Shown here: piece after piece, positions 11,411 to 24,100 of the stretch
How positions within the stretch are numbered: the stretch's first letter is position 1
Layout of the letters: the number at the start of each line of letters is the position of its first letter
NCBI GenBank assembly: GCA_030248225.1
Contig: JASANE010000096.1
Coordinates: forward strand, 1-45,113
Source: Trileptium ribeirensis
Taxonomy: Eukaryota; Nematoda; Enoplea; Enoplida; Thoracostomopsidae
Direction of reading: 5' to 3'
DNA: 45,113 nucleotides
Program-made: the position numbers and the translations under genes
Notes under the pieces: generated by a model
What the model was told of the DNA's origin: nothing
What the model saw: the letters and a program-made list of their open reading frames with translations, nothing else
Databases searched by the model: none

Positions 11411-11890
11411 CTTTTAATTTTGTCTGATAGTATGTGCCGCTTTGTCAGCACTGTCGCAGGATGCGACGAGTTCTACGCAGTTTCCGGTGGCACGTTCCGT
11501 CGTCTAGCGAAGCTAATTTTTCGTGGGAATATCGTGTCCAATCAGTTTCAAGCGGTTATAATAAACTGTGGTGTTAATGACGCACAGTTTGATGACGTTA
11601 GGGACCAACATCATTCATGGCTAGAGTTAGAGGAAGTGGTACTGGCGCGCCACGCTGTCGCCGATTGTCCACCAAGTTTGGTAAATTGCCGGAGCCACAT
11701 CCTGACGCACTGGGCGCCGGGTATTTGTAGGATTTTATAGAGGGCCGTCTGGCCGAGACCGGTATCACGTGTGTGAGGTGGTAACAACACTCCATTCGCT
11801 CCGCAGGGCTACATGAATTTGTCGCTATTTAAGTAGCCAAAATACTTCCACATCAACTTCGCAGGATTGAACGAGGTTTGGATCTAATCC
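11411..11890 (+). pseudogene. SGNH/GDSL-hydrolase-like reading frame 3' of BEL/Pao pol
   Basis: A plus-strand frame opens with LLILSDSMCRFV (about 11411-11446), which fits block I of SGNH hydrolases (the Ser of the GDS motif). It continues through SGGTFRRLAKLI (about 11477-11512), then AVIINCGVNDAQF (about 11549-11590), fitting block III GxND with its Asn. It ends, in a further piece, with FHINFAGLNE (about 11848-11878), which fits the terminal His block (DxxH). The piece is interrupted after about 11740 by stops and frame changes, so it is not functional here. Family knowledge: SGNH enzymes are esterases/lipases, and such domains are known from ORF1 of CR1-type non-LTR elements. Position: it follows BEL/Pao integrase on the same strand and precedes the LTR at 12010, where env would sit. 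It could instead be an unrelated insertion. Confidence 0.6.
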
Positions 11891-12009
11891 TACAGGGTGG
11901 TTCCGGTGCTGCGTAACGTTCCAACAACTTTATCGAAGATGTATTGGATGATATTAGCAAGCGTGCTGTTTGATTGATATAGTTGAAATGAGGACATTTA
12001 GGGTGGGGT

Positions 12010-12351
12010 GTCGACAATTGTCAATGATATTAATAGGTCCATACGTTATGAGGGATTGGCATTTTAGGGATTACTGGGTTTTCTGCGTTATTGTTGTTAT
12101 ATCAGAATTAGCTGATTACCTAATTTGCATACTCTGTACATTTTTCGTTGTTGTTAAGAAGTTCTGGTTGTCTTTTGTTGTGTAGACTGGTTTTATTACG
12201 TGTTTTGTGTGTCGCCGGCATTGAATAAGTCGTTCACATTCAATAAACATTACGTTGTATCTGTTCAGTTATATATAGCTTCAATTATACGGGATTGGTG
12301 CGTGCGTAGTTTGTCTCTCTTCAATTAAATTGTCAGGGATTGAATTTGATA
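12010..12351 (+). repeat. BEL/Pao-type LTR (3' LTR)
   Basis: Aligned end to end with 2568-2925: starts GTCGACAATTGTCAATGATA, ends TTGAATTTGATA, with AATAAA at 12242-12247. It lies 1.3 kb downstream of the BEL/Pao integrase on the same strand, so it is best read as its 3' LTR. The two LTRs differ by many substitutions and one indel. Confidence 0.8.
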
Positions 12352-14520
12352 GCAATAGACCCCTGCTTCGAAATAGACATGACAACATAGAGAGACCACG
12401 TTACTTCAATGCTTAAAGACATGACTACTCGCATCCTTTTTAACACTACATGTATATAGAGCTTGATTTCGATAGAGCTAAATGCGTAACCAACATAATA
12501 AGGATTTCCATAGTTTAATAACGCTCAAACTGATGAAGACTCTCGTTTGGCATTAATATTTCGAATTAGCTACGCTTTCATTTGATGTACAGAGATGTCT
12601 CAAATGCGTGAACTCTGATCCGAAATGGATCTTTTGAAACAAATTTAAGCTGTTGTCTGACCACCTACATTTGCACTGATAATAAAACTTTTCTTTGCTT
12701 ATGCGTCTTGTACTCCCGAACCAGAGACTTAAATTTAAATTTGGGAACATCTAGGCTCTAAATGTAATTTTTGTAGTATTCCCAATTTTCATAGACATGT
12801 ATTGAATATTTGAATATTTCTGTGTAATTCTATATATTAGTCATGATTTTCTAGCGAAGCTAAGCCTAAGTTTTTTTAGGTTAAGTCTTGCCTCTTAATT
12901 ATCGTCCCTTGCTATGTCCAGTACAAAAATATATTCGTGCATACATATTGTATTCATGGATCCATACGATAATTATCAATAGTTGCAGGCACTGGCCTTT
13001 GAATCATCGCACATGATTATAGAAGCTGACACCAAAACTATGAAAATTGAAAATATCGCCAGGAATACAGTATTCATTACTACCTGAGTTCAGCTAGGGC
13101 GACCCTATGCCTACTTGGGCCACCATACCTTACCCAGGAAAACCAGTTAATGTTTTGAGTTTATTTCTAAAAGCGCGTGCCAATTTTAGATTGCGATTGA
13201 ATTCCTCAGTCGGCCTGGCGCTTGTCACAGATGCCGTATGTCACAATATCCAAATCTCGTGTCACAATGTGACAATTTGGCAGCGAGATCATGTCTCATG
13301 GAAGCCATCCTGGACAAGGTCTACTAAGGGTAGTATTCAACAAAACAAATTACTACTACAAATGTTTAATCCGTCTAGAATAATTATTTTATGATGGCAA
13401 CCGTACAAAAGGCAACCTGAAAAGGCGACGATGACTCACTTATGAGGGTCGCCAGACAATGTGTCCGACAAAAGAAACCAATGCATATACATACATATAT
13501 GCATACTTACAAAGAAATGTATACATATATATATACATATATAATAATAAACGAGAGAAAACAAACTAAAATGCGATGCGTCGCGCAATCCAACCAATTA
13601 GCTTGAAATCAAGTATCGACCGGCTCACTTCTGTGGTATATCCTGATTGTCTAATCCTAAATCTTTTCTAATGCAATTGTTTGTTTAAGCAACCAAAAAT
13701 TTCTTATCAGAAATTTCTATTTTTTCACCCAGTCAAACTGTCCAGAACTAATAATGACACAGAGCGGCTCTTTTTGAAATAAAGTTTAAAACCAATCACG
13801 GCTGCGAGCCGATAAGTGTTTTCTAGAACCTTCTATTCATTCGATCACTTATATGGTCGCCCTATGATTCATGTTTTACAAGAGAAATTCGACTACTTTG
13901 CCAGCCCATTCACACGAACACAAGTGCTATAAAACAGGCGTTGTACAAAGTTTGGTCGTCATAGTATAGAATAACGCTGGCAATGGTACAATAAATCTGG
14001 GAACCATACAAATGATTTAAAAATTGACACATACATGGCGTAGCGCCTCGACTTCCTGTATAATTTATAAACAAAATCATTTTATAATTAAAATGAACAA
14101 GAACAAAAGACAATAGAAATGTTTAACTGCTGGCAATATTAAAACCGCAATGAATTGTACTGCATGGTCAAATCAAAAAATGTTAACTTTCATATTAGTC
14201 AACTACTTCTGCATGGTCAGTCTATGGTAATAAGTTATTGGCTTATATATATATATTTCGGCCGGTGAAGATAAGCAAGATGTGATTACGTTACCAGGTA
14301 AAAAGATTTTGCCATATATTAGCCCGGTGATAGTACAAACTATGATCAATAATCCCCTGTAACACAGCCTACGGGCTTAAAATATATAGAGATATAATAT
14401 ACCTGGTGACAATCCAGTGATATCTCACGTTTTTTGTTGTTAATACTTCTTTTGTATTGTAATATGTATTATATTGTTTTCATGCACCTGGCCCCGTTTT
14501 TCTGCTAGAGCCAAAGGGTC
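12352..14520. other. Intergenic; only a microsatellite seen
   Basis: No protein similarity was recognised on either strand. A TA/CA-type simple repeat (ATATACATACATATATGCAT and similar) occupies about 13480-13552. Confidence 0.5.
13480..13552. repeat. TA/CATA microsatellite
   Basis: Low-complexity run of ATACATATAT-type units ending in an ATAATAATAA stretch. It has no coding content. Confidence 0.8.
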
Positions 14521-14950
14521 TTATGCGGTGTTTACATTATAAACGACCGCCATGTGAAACTTTTGTCCCTCAGTGGTCTGGACGACACCATCCTGTGGTA
14601 TGCGGTATAAACCTACACTTTGTAATACAATAGATGGTGAATGAAGACACCACAACTTAATTATAGTGGCGATATCTTCCTATTGTTTATTAGTGACGGT
14701 GCCAAGGACACCATCCACAAACACATTATATAAGGCGTGTAAATAATAGCATGGTGTAGCTGTCACATATAAATTTTATGACGTAGTCTACGTCATACTA
14801 TTATGAACACTACACTACCTATGTATACTTTCTGAAACTACCATCAGAAACACCATGGTGTCCAAGACACCATATAATTGATGGTGGCAGAGACTCAGGA
14901 TGGACAAAGCTTTCACATGGGGATCTTTTATAACGTGAACGCTACATTAA
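14521..14950. mobile_element. MITE family 2, copy 1
   Basis: The TIRs are about 40 bp: GTGTTTACATTATAAACGAC at 14528 pairs with GTTATAAAAGATCC-type sequence whose complement ends near 14945, and both include CCATGTGAAA(N)CTTTTGTCC-like sequence. The interior repeats short palindromic GATGGTGTC/GACACCATC motifs. Related sequences are at 26828-27214 and 28264-28809. No ORF is present. Confidence 0.75.
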
Positions 14951-16545
14951 TCAATAGTTGACCTTCAATTGACCACTCTACCCTTTAAAAGAGAACGGGT
15001 CAATTGGCCCATTTTGATTTTATATTGGAGACGCAGTTCAAGTCGGAAATCCGATCGATCTGCACAGGACCATCCGAATGCCAAAATTTAGCTCCTTTAT
15101 ACTGTTAAACCCTGCATGCCGAACGCAGTGGTTTTGCGCTAGGCTGCTCCTAGAGGTCTCGGAGCCCCTTCCGTGGCCCTTCCTCAGGGTACCACTCTAC
15201 CTCGTCAGGCTCCACTCCGGCGGGAAATTTTTGCAAAATATGGTGAAATTGGAAAAAAATTAGCTTGAAATTGGCAGAAAAATAAGAGTGCGAAGAGGGC
15301 GGAGGTTGTTCACAGTTTCTCACCACCCCCCGAACCACCTCCACCTCACGAGGATCTCTATATCCCCTGAGACGATCTTTACCCTCCAACACCGGCTACC
15401 CCATGAGACCTCGGTGTGTCAGCATGTATGTGTTAAACAGTGTCGCGTAGCCGAATTATCGCCGACTAGAAACAAGAGAGAAAATACACCCTACCGGGTA
15501 TTAACAAAATATGCTCAGAGCAGGGTCAAATGTATATATTAGTATTTAGTCTAGTGGCCCGTCTGCCAACGATACGTATATACGGACTATACAGGGACTG
15601 CGTCTCGGCGCGAGATAAATGCATGTCGACACCGTAGGTCAGAGGTTATTCTCAAATTTTCTTAAGTACTTTTCCGAATCCGACCAGCACTTAGTGTGCA
15701 AAATTCGACATAGTTACGTATTTTGGTTAAATTTCTGTGCATGTTGAATAGTTATGTGTAGAACATTAACGTTAAAGCCATTTGGCCAAATTTCATCCCT
15801 AATACATTTACACATGCAAAATATGAATTTCCCGGATTTTGTCTCGATTGGCAGAGATTTCGCCACGTATTTTATGAACTTTATAAACATAAGGAGTTTT
15901 TCTAAAATTGTCTCCTAGTACATACAATTATACAACTGCTGCGTTACGTGATAAATCATAAGTTATATATCATCCAGCATTGTCTACTAAATGTTTGGCA
16001 AAAATAATTACGGTAGGACAGATAAAGGTTCAATGGTGCATGGTGAATAAGTAAATTTTCCCGCTTCTTCAACGTGCTAAATTTAACTATAATTTTACCA
16101 AGAGAGGGTCATTGCTGGACCGCGACAAGTGGTATAACAACACAGTTATTTTTGTAGGTTGTATTTTAGATCAACGTCAGCCTTTCCACCGATTGTATTC
16201 TTTCTCTCGAATAACATGACGAGATCAAATTACAGCTGCAAGAGTGATTGCTCCACACGCGTGATGTGTAGGTGTATATATGCGCACTCATGCACTGTAA
16301 CAAATTGACCCAAATAATGCAAAGCCATTCCCACGCGCTAGATTACAACTGTACGGATTAGACCGTTTGAGACCAAAACAAATAAGTTAGTGCGATTTGT
16401 TCCGGCTCGTAATTATATCAATACGTTTTGCCAATTCACAGCTATATATAAACTGTAATAGGACACATTCACTGTAAAAAATTCAATTGAAAATGATAAA
16501 TATATGTTTAGAAGACTACAATATACTATGCCCCTTGCATACATA
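14951..16545. other. Intergenic; nothing recognised
   Basis: There is a locally C-rich patch (about 15120-15420) in otherwise AT-rich DNA. No gene, RNA gene or mobile element was recognised. Confidence 0.5.
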
Positions 16546-17747
16546 ATGCATCATTTACATTATGATGTGTGTGGCAATGTCGGATTTGTCACACTCTGCC
16601 GCGGCACTAAAGAAAAGCTTGGATTGTCGCGATTAGCTATATTGGCCGAGCCAATCCCTGCAAATATATTAGCTAATAAGAAACGCGATTGAAAAATTGT
16701 CACAAGGGCTGGAATCGGTTATAAAGGCAGGAAATAAATGATGGCAATGGAATATCATGAAACAATGGAAATTGATGATACATATGGTTGTATATTCGGA
16801 AAACGTCCTTCCAGTTACAATAGTACAGTGCTCATGCAACAAGGATCGTGTTTTACATAGCTATTAGGCTGGCTTTTTGAAAGCTCCGAAACAAAAAAAA
16901 TTTGAAAATAGTGACATTTATAAATTTATTTTTACTTGTATTTTTGCGACTTATGCGTGAGTAAACATAAGGTGACCCCGGCAACCATCTTATTTTGTTA
17001 TTACCGATATCGAATCGCAAATCCTTGTTACGGAAAAAAAGGGTTTATTATTTCGTTTTTCGTTAACCGAAAATTGGCAAAATCAAATCCAAGTGCCAGA
17101 CATTACACCTTGTTTTCGAACAGAATTTAACTTGCAGAAATTCGGTTCCCTAATGCCTAATCATTTAAATTTGGATTATTCAGTGTTCGTGAGCGTGACG
17201 TGACGTGCAAAACTGGCGTCATTTAATCTCTCGGTGTTCGCGAAACAAACCGGTTTAATTCAAATCGACAAATTTTCGTTCTCAAAAATTTGGGTAATTT
17301 TACTTGAATTTTCGCGAACACAAAATGGTTAGATTTCAATCGCGAGCACTGTGTTCACGGCCAGTTTTACACCGAATTTCAATTGACCAAGAAGCGTTCC
17401 GTAACAAATTTTATGCAAAATTACAAAATAGGATGGGTGGTGGGGCACCTTAAAATTAATTTCACATTACTTTACGTAATATTAATCTTGCCTTTTTTGG
17501 GTTTAGAGCTAAATATTTTCTCTGGAACACAATCTGCTAAATCTGAACATTATAAATATATACTCAGCCGTCCGTTCCGGCTATGAAACCTGACTCATAA
17601 CCGGAACACAAACTTACTAGGATATATACACTGCAAAATTTATTTATAAAGGGCCGGATTTGGATGCGTGAAGATTGACATTTTTCGGAATTGACTCTGT
17701 GACAGAATTCGGCCATAGGTGCACACATCTTATGGTAAATGACTCAT
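16546..17747 (+). mobile_element. MITE family 1, copy B
   Basis: TIRs ATGCATCATTTAC...ATGATGTG at the left and GCACACATCTTATGGTAAATG at the right. The same block order as copy A is visible at the left end (TGTCACA..., CTGCCGCGGC) and in the CCTTCCAGTTACAATAG segment near 16810. It is longer than the other copies because of about 400 bp between 16960 and 17400. This extra part contains TTCGCGAACA-type motifs and an inverted AAAACTGGC/GCCAGTTTT pair, probably a further nested insertion. Its right end lies only about 18 bp past the P450 stop codon. Confidence 0.75.
17639..17644 (-). promoter_or_regulatory. Candidate polyadenylation signal of the P450 gene
   Basis: On the minus strand this reads AATAAA, 121 bases beyond the P450 stop codon and inside MITE copy B. 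It is the first canonical signal I saw downstream of the stop. Confidence 0.45.
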
Positions 17748-17764
17748 AATTATCACTTCGCGGC

Positions 17765-18123
17765 TCAGTACCGAGGACAAATTGCAACTTTATACGGGTG
17801 AGTAGACACTGTTCCGCTCATTCTAAATCGAAGAGTAGGCATTGGCTTGCCCGGTTCCTTGTCTAAACGGAAACGTTGAATTAGCGCTGTAAATATCAGG
17901 AACAGTTCCGATCGTGCCATACTTTCGCCTAAACAAACACGCTTTCCCATACCAAACGGTATCAGGGTTTCAAATTTACGAACACTTTGGCCATCGTTTT
18001 CTAAATGGCGTTCAGGACTGAATTTCTCTGGGTCGGGAAATATCTTCGGGTCATAGCTTAGTAACATTGTGTTGTACATGACTCCGGTATGAGCAGGAAT
18101 TTCGTAGCCTGCCAGTGTTGTAT
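17765..18123 (-). CDS. P450 exon e (heme-binding region and stop)
   Basis: 359 nt, acceptor TTTTTTCAG. It encodes DTTLAGYEIP, then DPKIFPDPEKFSPERHL, the heme loop IPFGMGKRVCLGESMARSEL, and a hydrophilic tail ending ICPRY before TGA (17765-17767). The cysteine in RVCLG is the expected heme ligand. Confidence 0.93.
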
Positions 18124-21100
18124 CTGAAAAAAGATAAAAAAACAAATATATTTATAGTTCTACACTCAATTTTATACAGTATATAGTGTTAATCTTATTA
18201 AGTTACACACATAGAATGTAATTTATATAAGCAAAAGGATAGAGCTGGCATGGATGTCGAACTTTTTAGCTCCGCTAACGAATATACAAATAGGTGAATG
18301 TGTCCATTTCGGGGACACGTAGGTAAATGTTACCTAATATATAGATGTTATTGATACACATGCAATGTAATTTGCAACGTATCGCAGCTACATTACAGCA
18401 GCCGGCTACTTTTCCGGCTGGTGTCCAACAATACTGCTGGTGGACGTCTACAAGCTTTAGTTTTGAAAATTTTTCGGTCATAAATTAAGATGCAATATAC
18501 ATGATTCAATGTGCATTAACCCTATAAAGTTAGTCTAAAGCCACAATTCTTTTTACGCTTGCAGTTTTTATTACAGAGTTGCAAATATTTAATCGATGCC
18601 AACTAGCTTCAAAAAATAGCGTACCTTTTAGAACGAGGTCTATAACGACCGTATTTACCTGTCGATCTCTAATGTTTATGGAATAAGCGTAAAACAGATA
18701 TTGCTCTACGCCACCTTATTTGCAGTTTTGTGTTGCCTAAATATAGTAAGACAAATCCGAGACCTTTTCAGATGGTGGTCGGATTTCAGCGGGTCGAGCT
18801 CTAAAGTATTCCAATATATACACAGTGGGACAGTGCAACACTGCTTTTAGTGTTTAATACATATTTGCGTACGCAGGGATGTAATATGGATTACAGTTAA
18901 ATAAGCTTTAAAATTGTACATGTATTGAGAGAAAGTTACGTTTTGCCATGAAAAACTCTAAATAAAATATATAATTTATTTTAACATAACAAAATCACAT
19001 TTTAAGTAATAAAGACCGTCACAGAACAACATGACATCCTGATTAAAATATATGGGCAGGCCGGAATACCGGCCTATCGGGCCGGCCGGCGTACCAGCCT
19101 ATCCAGCCGACTGGAATACGTGGTTATCCGGCCGCCAGTGTACGTGCCTACCTAGGCGGAGTACAGGGCCATCTAGCGGGCGGGCCCGGCCGCCGGTAGC
19201 CCGCTTCCGTCGCGATACCGGCCTGCTGACGGCTTGTCCGGCCGCTGCTCGACAGTACATTAAGCTACTGAGGTTACTCGAACGAATTTCAATATGGTTA
19301 ATTGTGCATTTATCGCGCTAACTCTCAGATACATATAGAATTGCGAAACTGTTGGCTGATTGTAGTTGTGTGTTATTGTTTGATCATGAACACAGTAACA
19401 TTTTTCTAGGGATATGACCAGTTAGTGGAATCAGCATTATGATTTGCTATCGCGTTAAGTGAACCGTTAGGTACATATTAACTCTTGATTTGTGCACTAT
19501 GATTATTATTTTAGGTTTACGCAGTAGATACTGCTATAACTTAGATCTTAATGCATATCTTTTCAGAAATATTATTAATGATGATTATTTTCCAGGTATG
19601 TCTGTGCCGCTTGATCGGTTTAATGTTGCCCGAACCGTTGTGCTTCACGATTATCTGGGGGAGAAAACTGTTTTGGCGGGGTGTTTGGAGGGTTGCAATG
19701 CGAGGGCGAGTGGATTGATTGGGGCTAGGGTCGGAATTTTTTGAAACTCACAATTTCGCCCGAAAATATTGTCCCTCCCCTATTGGGGTTTTTGTTGCCC
19801 TCACTTTCGGGGGATCTTAGTTTTCTTAGCAATATTTTTTACGGCCTTCCACTGTTCTTTTTTGAGACGTCATTCTACTAATAGAAGACTGGTTTAAAGA
19901 TGCAAAATTTTGGATTTTTAACATGACCGCGCCAACACTGGCGATGGGTGGCAGAACAAATTTTGCTGAGCAAAACGAGGCCCTGCCTCGGAAACTAAGG
20001 GTGTAATACCCCGAATCCGGGGGCAAGGTCTAAATGGATCGCTTCATACTGAACACTTTCATATGGTAATTGCGAGTAGTGTCATACTATTCTCATTAAG
20101 TCATCATTAACTCTTGCTAGTAGCGATTAATAACATGCTAAGATTCATGATGAACCCTTGAAGAAGAGTGTGCCACTCGTGTCAAGCTACATTATAACCC
20201 TTGTTTTATGCTGCGGTCCATTTTTTCCTTTATGTGTTCTACTTGTCAGGGGGGACAAGTTTCCCACTTATGTCTTGTCTCCCCATGCCCAATTTTTTGT
20301 CCTGCCCCCACGTCCAACTTTTGTTACACATTCGAACAAGACGTGAAAAAATATTATTTTGCTCGAATTTGCAACAAAAGCTGGATTAGTGCATGTGGGA
20401 AGTAGGGGAGTGTCTTGTAATCTAGGATCACAAGATAAGTTTGCAAATAAACTGGGGTCCTTTGCTGTGATAACGTTTCTATCTCGTTTTCTCTTAAGTC
20501 CAGGAAACAACTCATGCAACGCCCAAACATGCATCTTCCCATTTCCTGTCGCATGTGCATCTGTATCTGCTGCATTATCTGCACTTCACGTATTGTTTAG
20601 ATGGTTAAACCAGAGTATATAATGAATGTATACGTTTCTGTTACGAAATGATTCCTACTATCCCTCTTCACGACGTGTTGTCTAGATGTTAATAATATTC
20701 GACGTTTTCTCAACTTAAAGTTTATTTATCTGATTGGTTGTATCGTTACTGTAATCAAAACTGACTATTTACATGCACAGCGCCACATCACGTCGCTTCT
20801 GCATCTGGCAGATCTTGTCAACTCTTGTATCCGGCTCTGCCAGTATAACAATATTATTCAACGCCGTGGCTCGTCGTCATCTACAAAGTTGATCGGGTTG
20901 ACTCTAGAGCAACACCGGAGAGCGAATCACAACGCCGATAAGTTAATCCTTCACTATATATCCTTAACAAAAAGGACGGGTTGACAGAGCAGAAGCTGGA
21001 TAGGTAAGACAAAAGTTGTTGGGGACAGGTTGAAAGTTGGGGGTTGGGGCAGGACAAAAATGGCAAACTTGCCCGTCCCCCGAAACTTAAGAAAAATAAT

Positions 21101-24100
21101 GAGAAATTGACTCCGTCACCCCACAAGTGATATATTATAGTGTGGAACGAGTGTCACAATACTGTTGCGGGGTTCATCATGAACTATTGGTACCGTTCAA
21201 GCAATTGCAGCAATTCGTTATGTCATAAAATCAAACTATTCAATATCCATCCGTTAAGCTTTCTAGCAGCAGTAATTGTCGACGCATCATTTCAAATTTA
21301 CAACAACGTCCAAAACAATTATCGTTGCCTTCGTAATGGGCACTTAGCCATTTGAAACCATGGAGGTTTCACGGCCCTAAGCCTTCTACGGTCTTTAATC
21401 AAAATATCTTTTTACCTATCAAAATATTGTGATAAATAATGTTATTGACACAATATATTAATAAATAGTCACTAAAAATCGAACCGGACAACCTTAATTT
21501 GCAGATTGATTTTAGTAGATTGGCAGCATTATTACGATAATACGGATTACGATCGGCAAGTAGAGATAAGGCTGAAATTATCCAGTTGGCAAACGCAACG
21601 AAGACAAATTTCAAAGCTTGTTCCGTTAATATGATTTTTCGACTCACTCTCATCCGAAATTAATCCAAATTCACATCTGTAATATCCTGTCAAACAACCT
21701 TAAAATGCTATCTTACATTCATGATTGCAAAATGCAAATCCCATCGTATGAATTTGCTTAGTCATCAATCAGTTTTCAATATCAGCATCAATAAGAATTT
21801 GCTTAGGCGTCAATGTGAATTCAAAGTTTACCTTCAATCGTTGCATGTGAAACTGCATTTGGAATTATACTCGACATGCGCTGAACTTCATTGAGTGTTG
21901 CTGTGGTGTAAGGCATGTTTTTTGCGTCATTCATTTCTGGTCGCCTTGCTGTACCACAAACGCGGATGATTTCTTCATAAACTTTTTCCTGAACTTCACG
22001 AAAGTTGATCATGTAAAGAAATGCCCAAAGACAAGTGTTGGCTGTTGTTTCCATACCTGCCGCCCAAAGATCACCTTGAAATCTCAATTTAAATTCTGTT
22101 ATTTGAAGTATAATTATAGTCAAGTAAATATTTTTATAAGTACATAGTTGAAGAGAAGATTAACGTATGCGAAAATAGATAAACAAGTTCGGTGGCATAA
22201 AAGTAATCTCAGGCTGAAATTTTTAAGTATTGACATTCGAACTCTGTTTTTCTTTAAAGAAATGTGCAGCAGCAGTATATAATTTCCCGATTTACAGTTT
22301 CAAAAAGTGAACGGTCGCATATTAAAACACTTAAAACAGAAAACATATTTAAAATATTTCGTCAATAAAAATGAGAGCTTGATTTGAACTTCAAACCTGG
22401 GATACGGAGAGCAAAGCACTCGGGTATTGGGACTTTAAATCGCAAGAACATGCTATTGTTATACAATACGCGAAAGAATGTGAGGAATATGAATTACAGT
22501 ATAACAACTAATTTAGTTCAAACTCCACGCGACTAAAGTACCACCGTCTTAACATTTAATATGAAAGGAATTTTAAACCGCCGAACGGCGTAGTGAAATT
22601 TACTAGTCTCACATCGTAGGGCGGTTACCGTTTTTGTAGGGAGATTGGGCGACAACGTATGAGACTAAAAATTGGACCCATACTACAGGTGTGCATTTAG
22701 ATAGTATTATTCAATAATACATGGCTTGGGACAGCAGTTAGCTGCTCTATATATCCATTTTGTGGCACAACGTATGATGCAGAGCTTGGTAAATGTCGAA
22801 AGCAATGTCACTTCCTGACGGCTGTGACAATAATAAATTAAGCGAAACACCGTAAATTGGAGAAAATGATTTACTGCCCATATTTGTTAAAGTTAACTTC
22901 TGGACTGAGCCATTCAATACTGGCAATTTTTTTCATATCAGCAGAACTTTCGTGTGTAGAATAAACTTCACAAGAAACGGAAATCATTCGGATTTACCCT
23001 TTCCCGCATAATGTTATGATACAGCGTGCATTGTAATGCGATACACTACACTTGCCGTGTTTGTCGTGCGGCGTGCGTTTGTACGTGCTTTGCGAGGTTC
23101 CTTCAGGGACTGAGGAACAGCTCATAGACAGCAGAACTTTCGTGTGTAGAATAAACTTCACAAGAAACGGAAATCATTCGGATTTACCCTTTCCCGCATA
23201 ATGTTATGATACAGCGTGCATTGTAATGCGATACACTACACTTGCCGTGTTTGTCGTGCGGCGTGCGTTTGCACGTGCATTGCGAGGTTCCTTAAGGGAC
23301 TGAGGAACAGCTCATAGACAGCATAGTGGTTGGCGCACGAGGCGCGAAACCAAACGTTCCAAGTTCAATGCGCCGCTGCGGCGAAAGTTTCCTCGACATT
23401 GCACAAAATACAGATTAATTCATGCGGAAAAGGGTTAAAGCCTTTGTATTTTTATGTAAAACATGAATGTTTCCATTTTGTTCCAGTTTCCTCACAACTA
23501 AAGCTTGTTTCGTCCTATTTGATTTGTATACAGTTAAGCATTAAAGATTGTATATATTATATATAAGTACTAGTAAAAATAAAACAAAATTAAAGAACAG
23601 AAATAAAAGGAAAAGTTAAATAAATAAAACGAGAATAGAATAATACAAAAAATAATGATAGGACGTTACGGGGTTTACCCTGCTCCCACTGCTACCTTCA
23701 GTGCGTGGAAACTTTTGCAAAAATTGCCAATGTTGATGTAAAATTGAGGCTAATTAAGGGAAATTAGCGAAAAAAATTTCGTTAACAGGCATGAATTGGA
23801 ACAAATGTTTGCAAAATTGAGCAAATTTTTGGGTTGCTAAACATTTCGAGAAAAATTTACCCACCCAACCGTCGCGGGGACCGTCTACCCCCCGAAGCCG
23901 ACGGAGTTGCACCAACTATGTATTTAATATAAAAGCACAATATGTACAAGCGTAGACATTACTTAGCAATTAGCTTTACTACTGATGCAGGATCGTTGTT
24001 CGTAATTATGAATAACAGCATGCGCTCTGTGAGTTAGGACTGTTGTGTAAAATGGATCAGTCCAGATGCCAGTTTGTTTAGCAAAATGTAATTAGTCACA

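Noticed and set aside
19052..19321. An 89-codon ORF in the GC-rich islet
   Set aside because: Open only because of composition; low-complexity Pro/Arg/Gly translation and no splice or family support.
22370..22435. tRNA-like sequence on the minus strand (GGTTTGAAGTTC)
   Set aside because: The T-loop consensus and stem pairing do not fit, and no acceptor stem or D-arm could be found.
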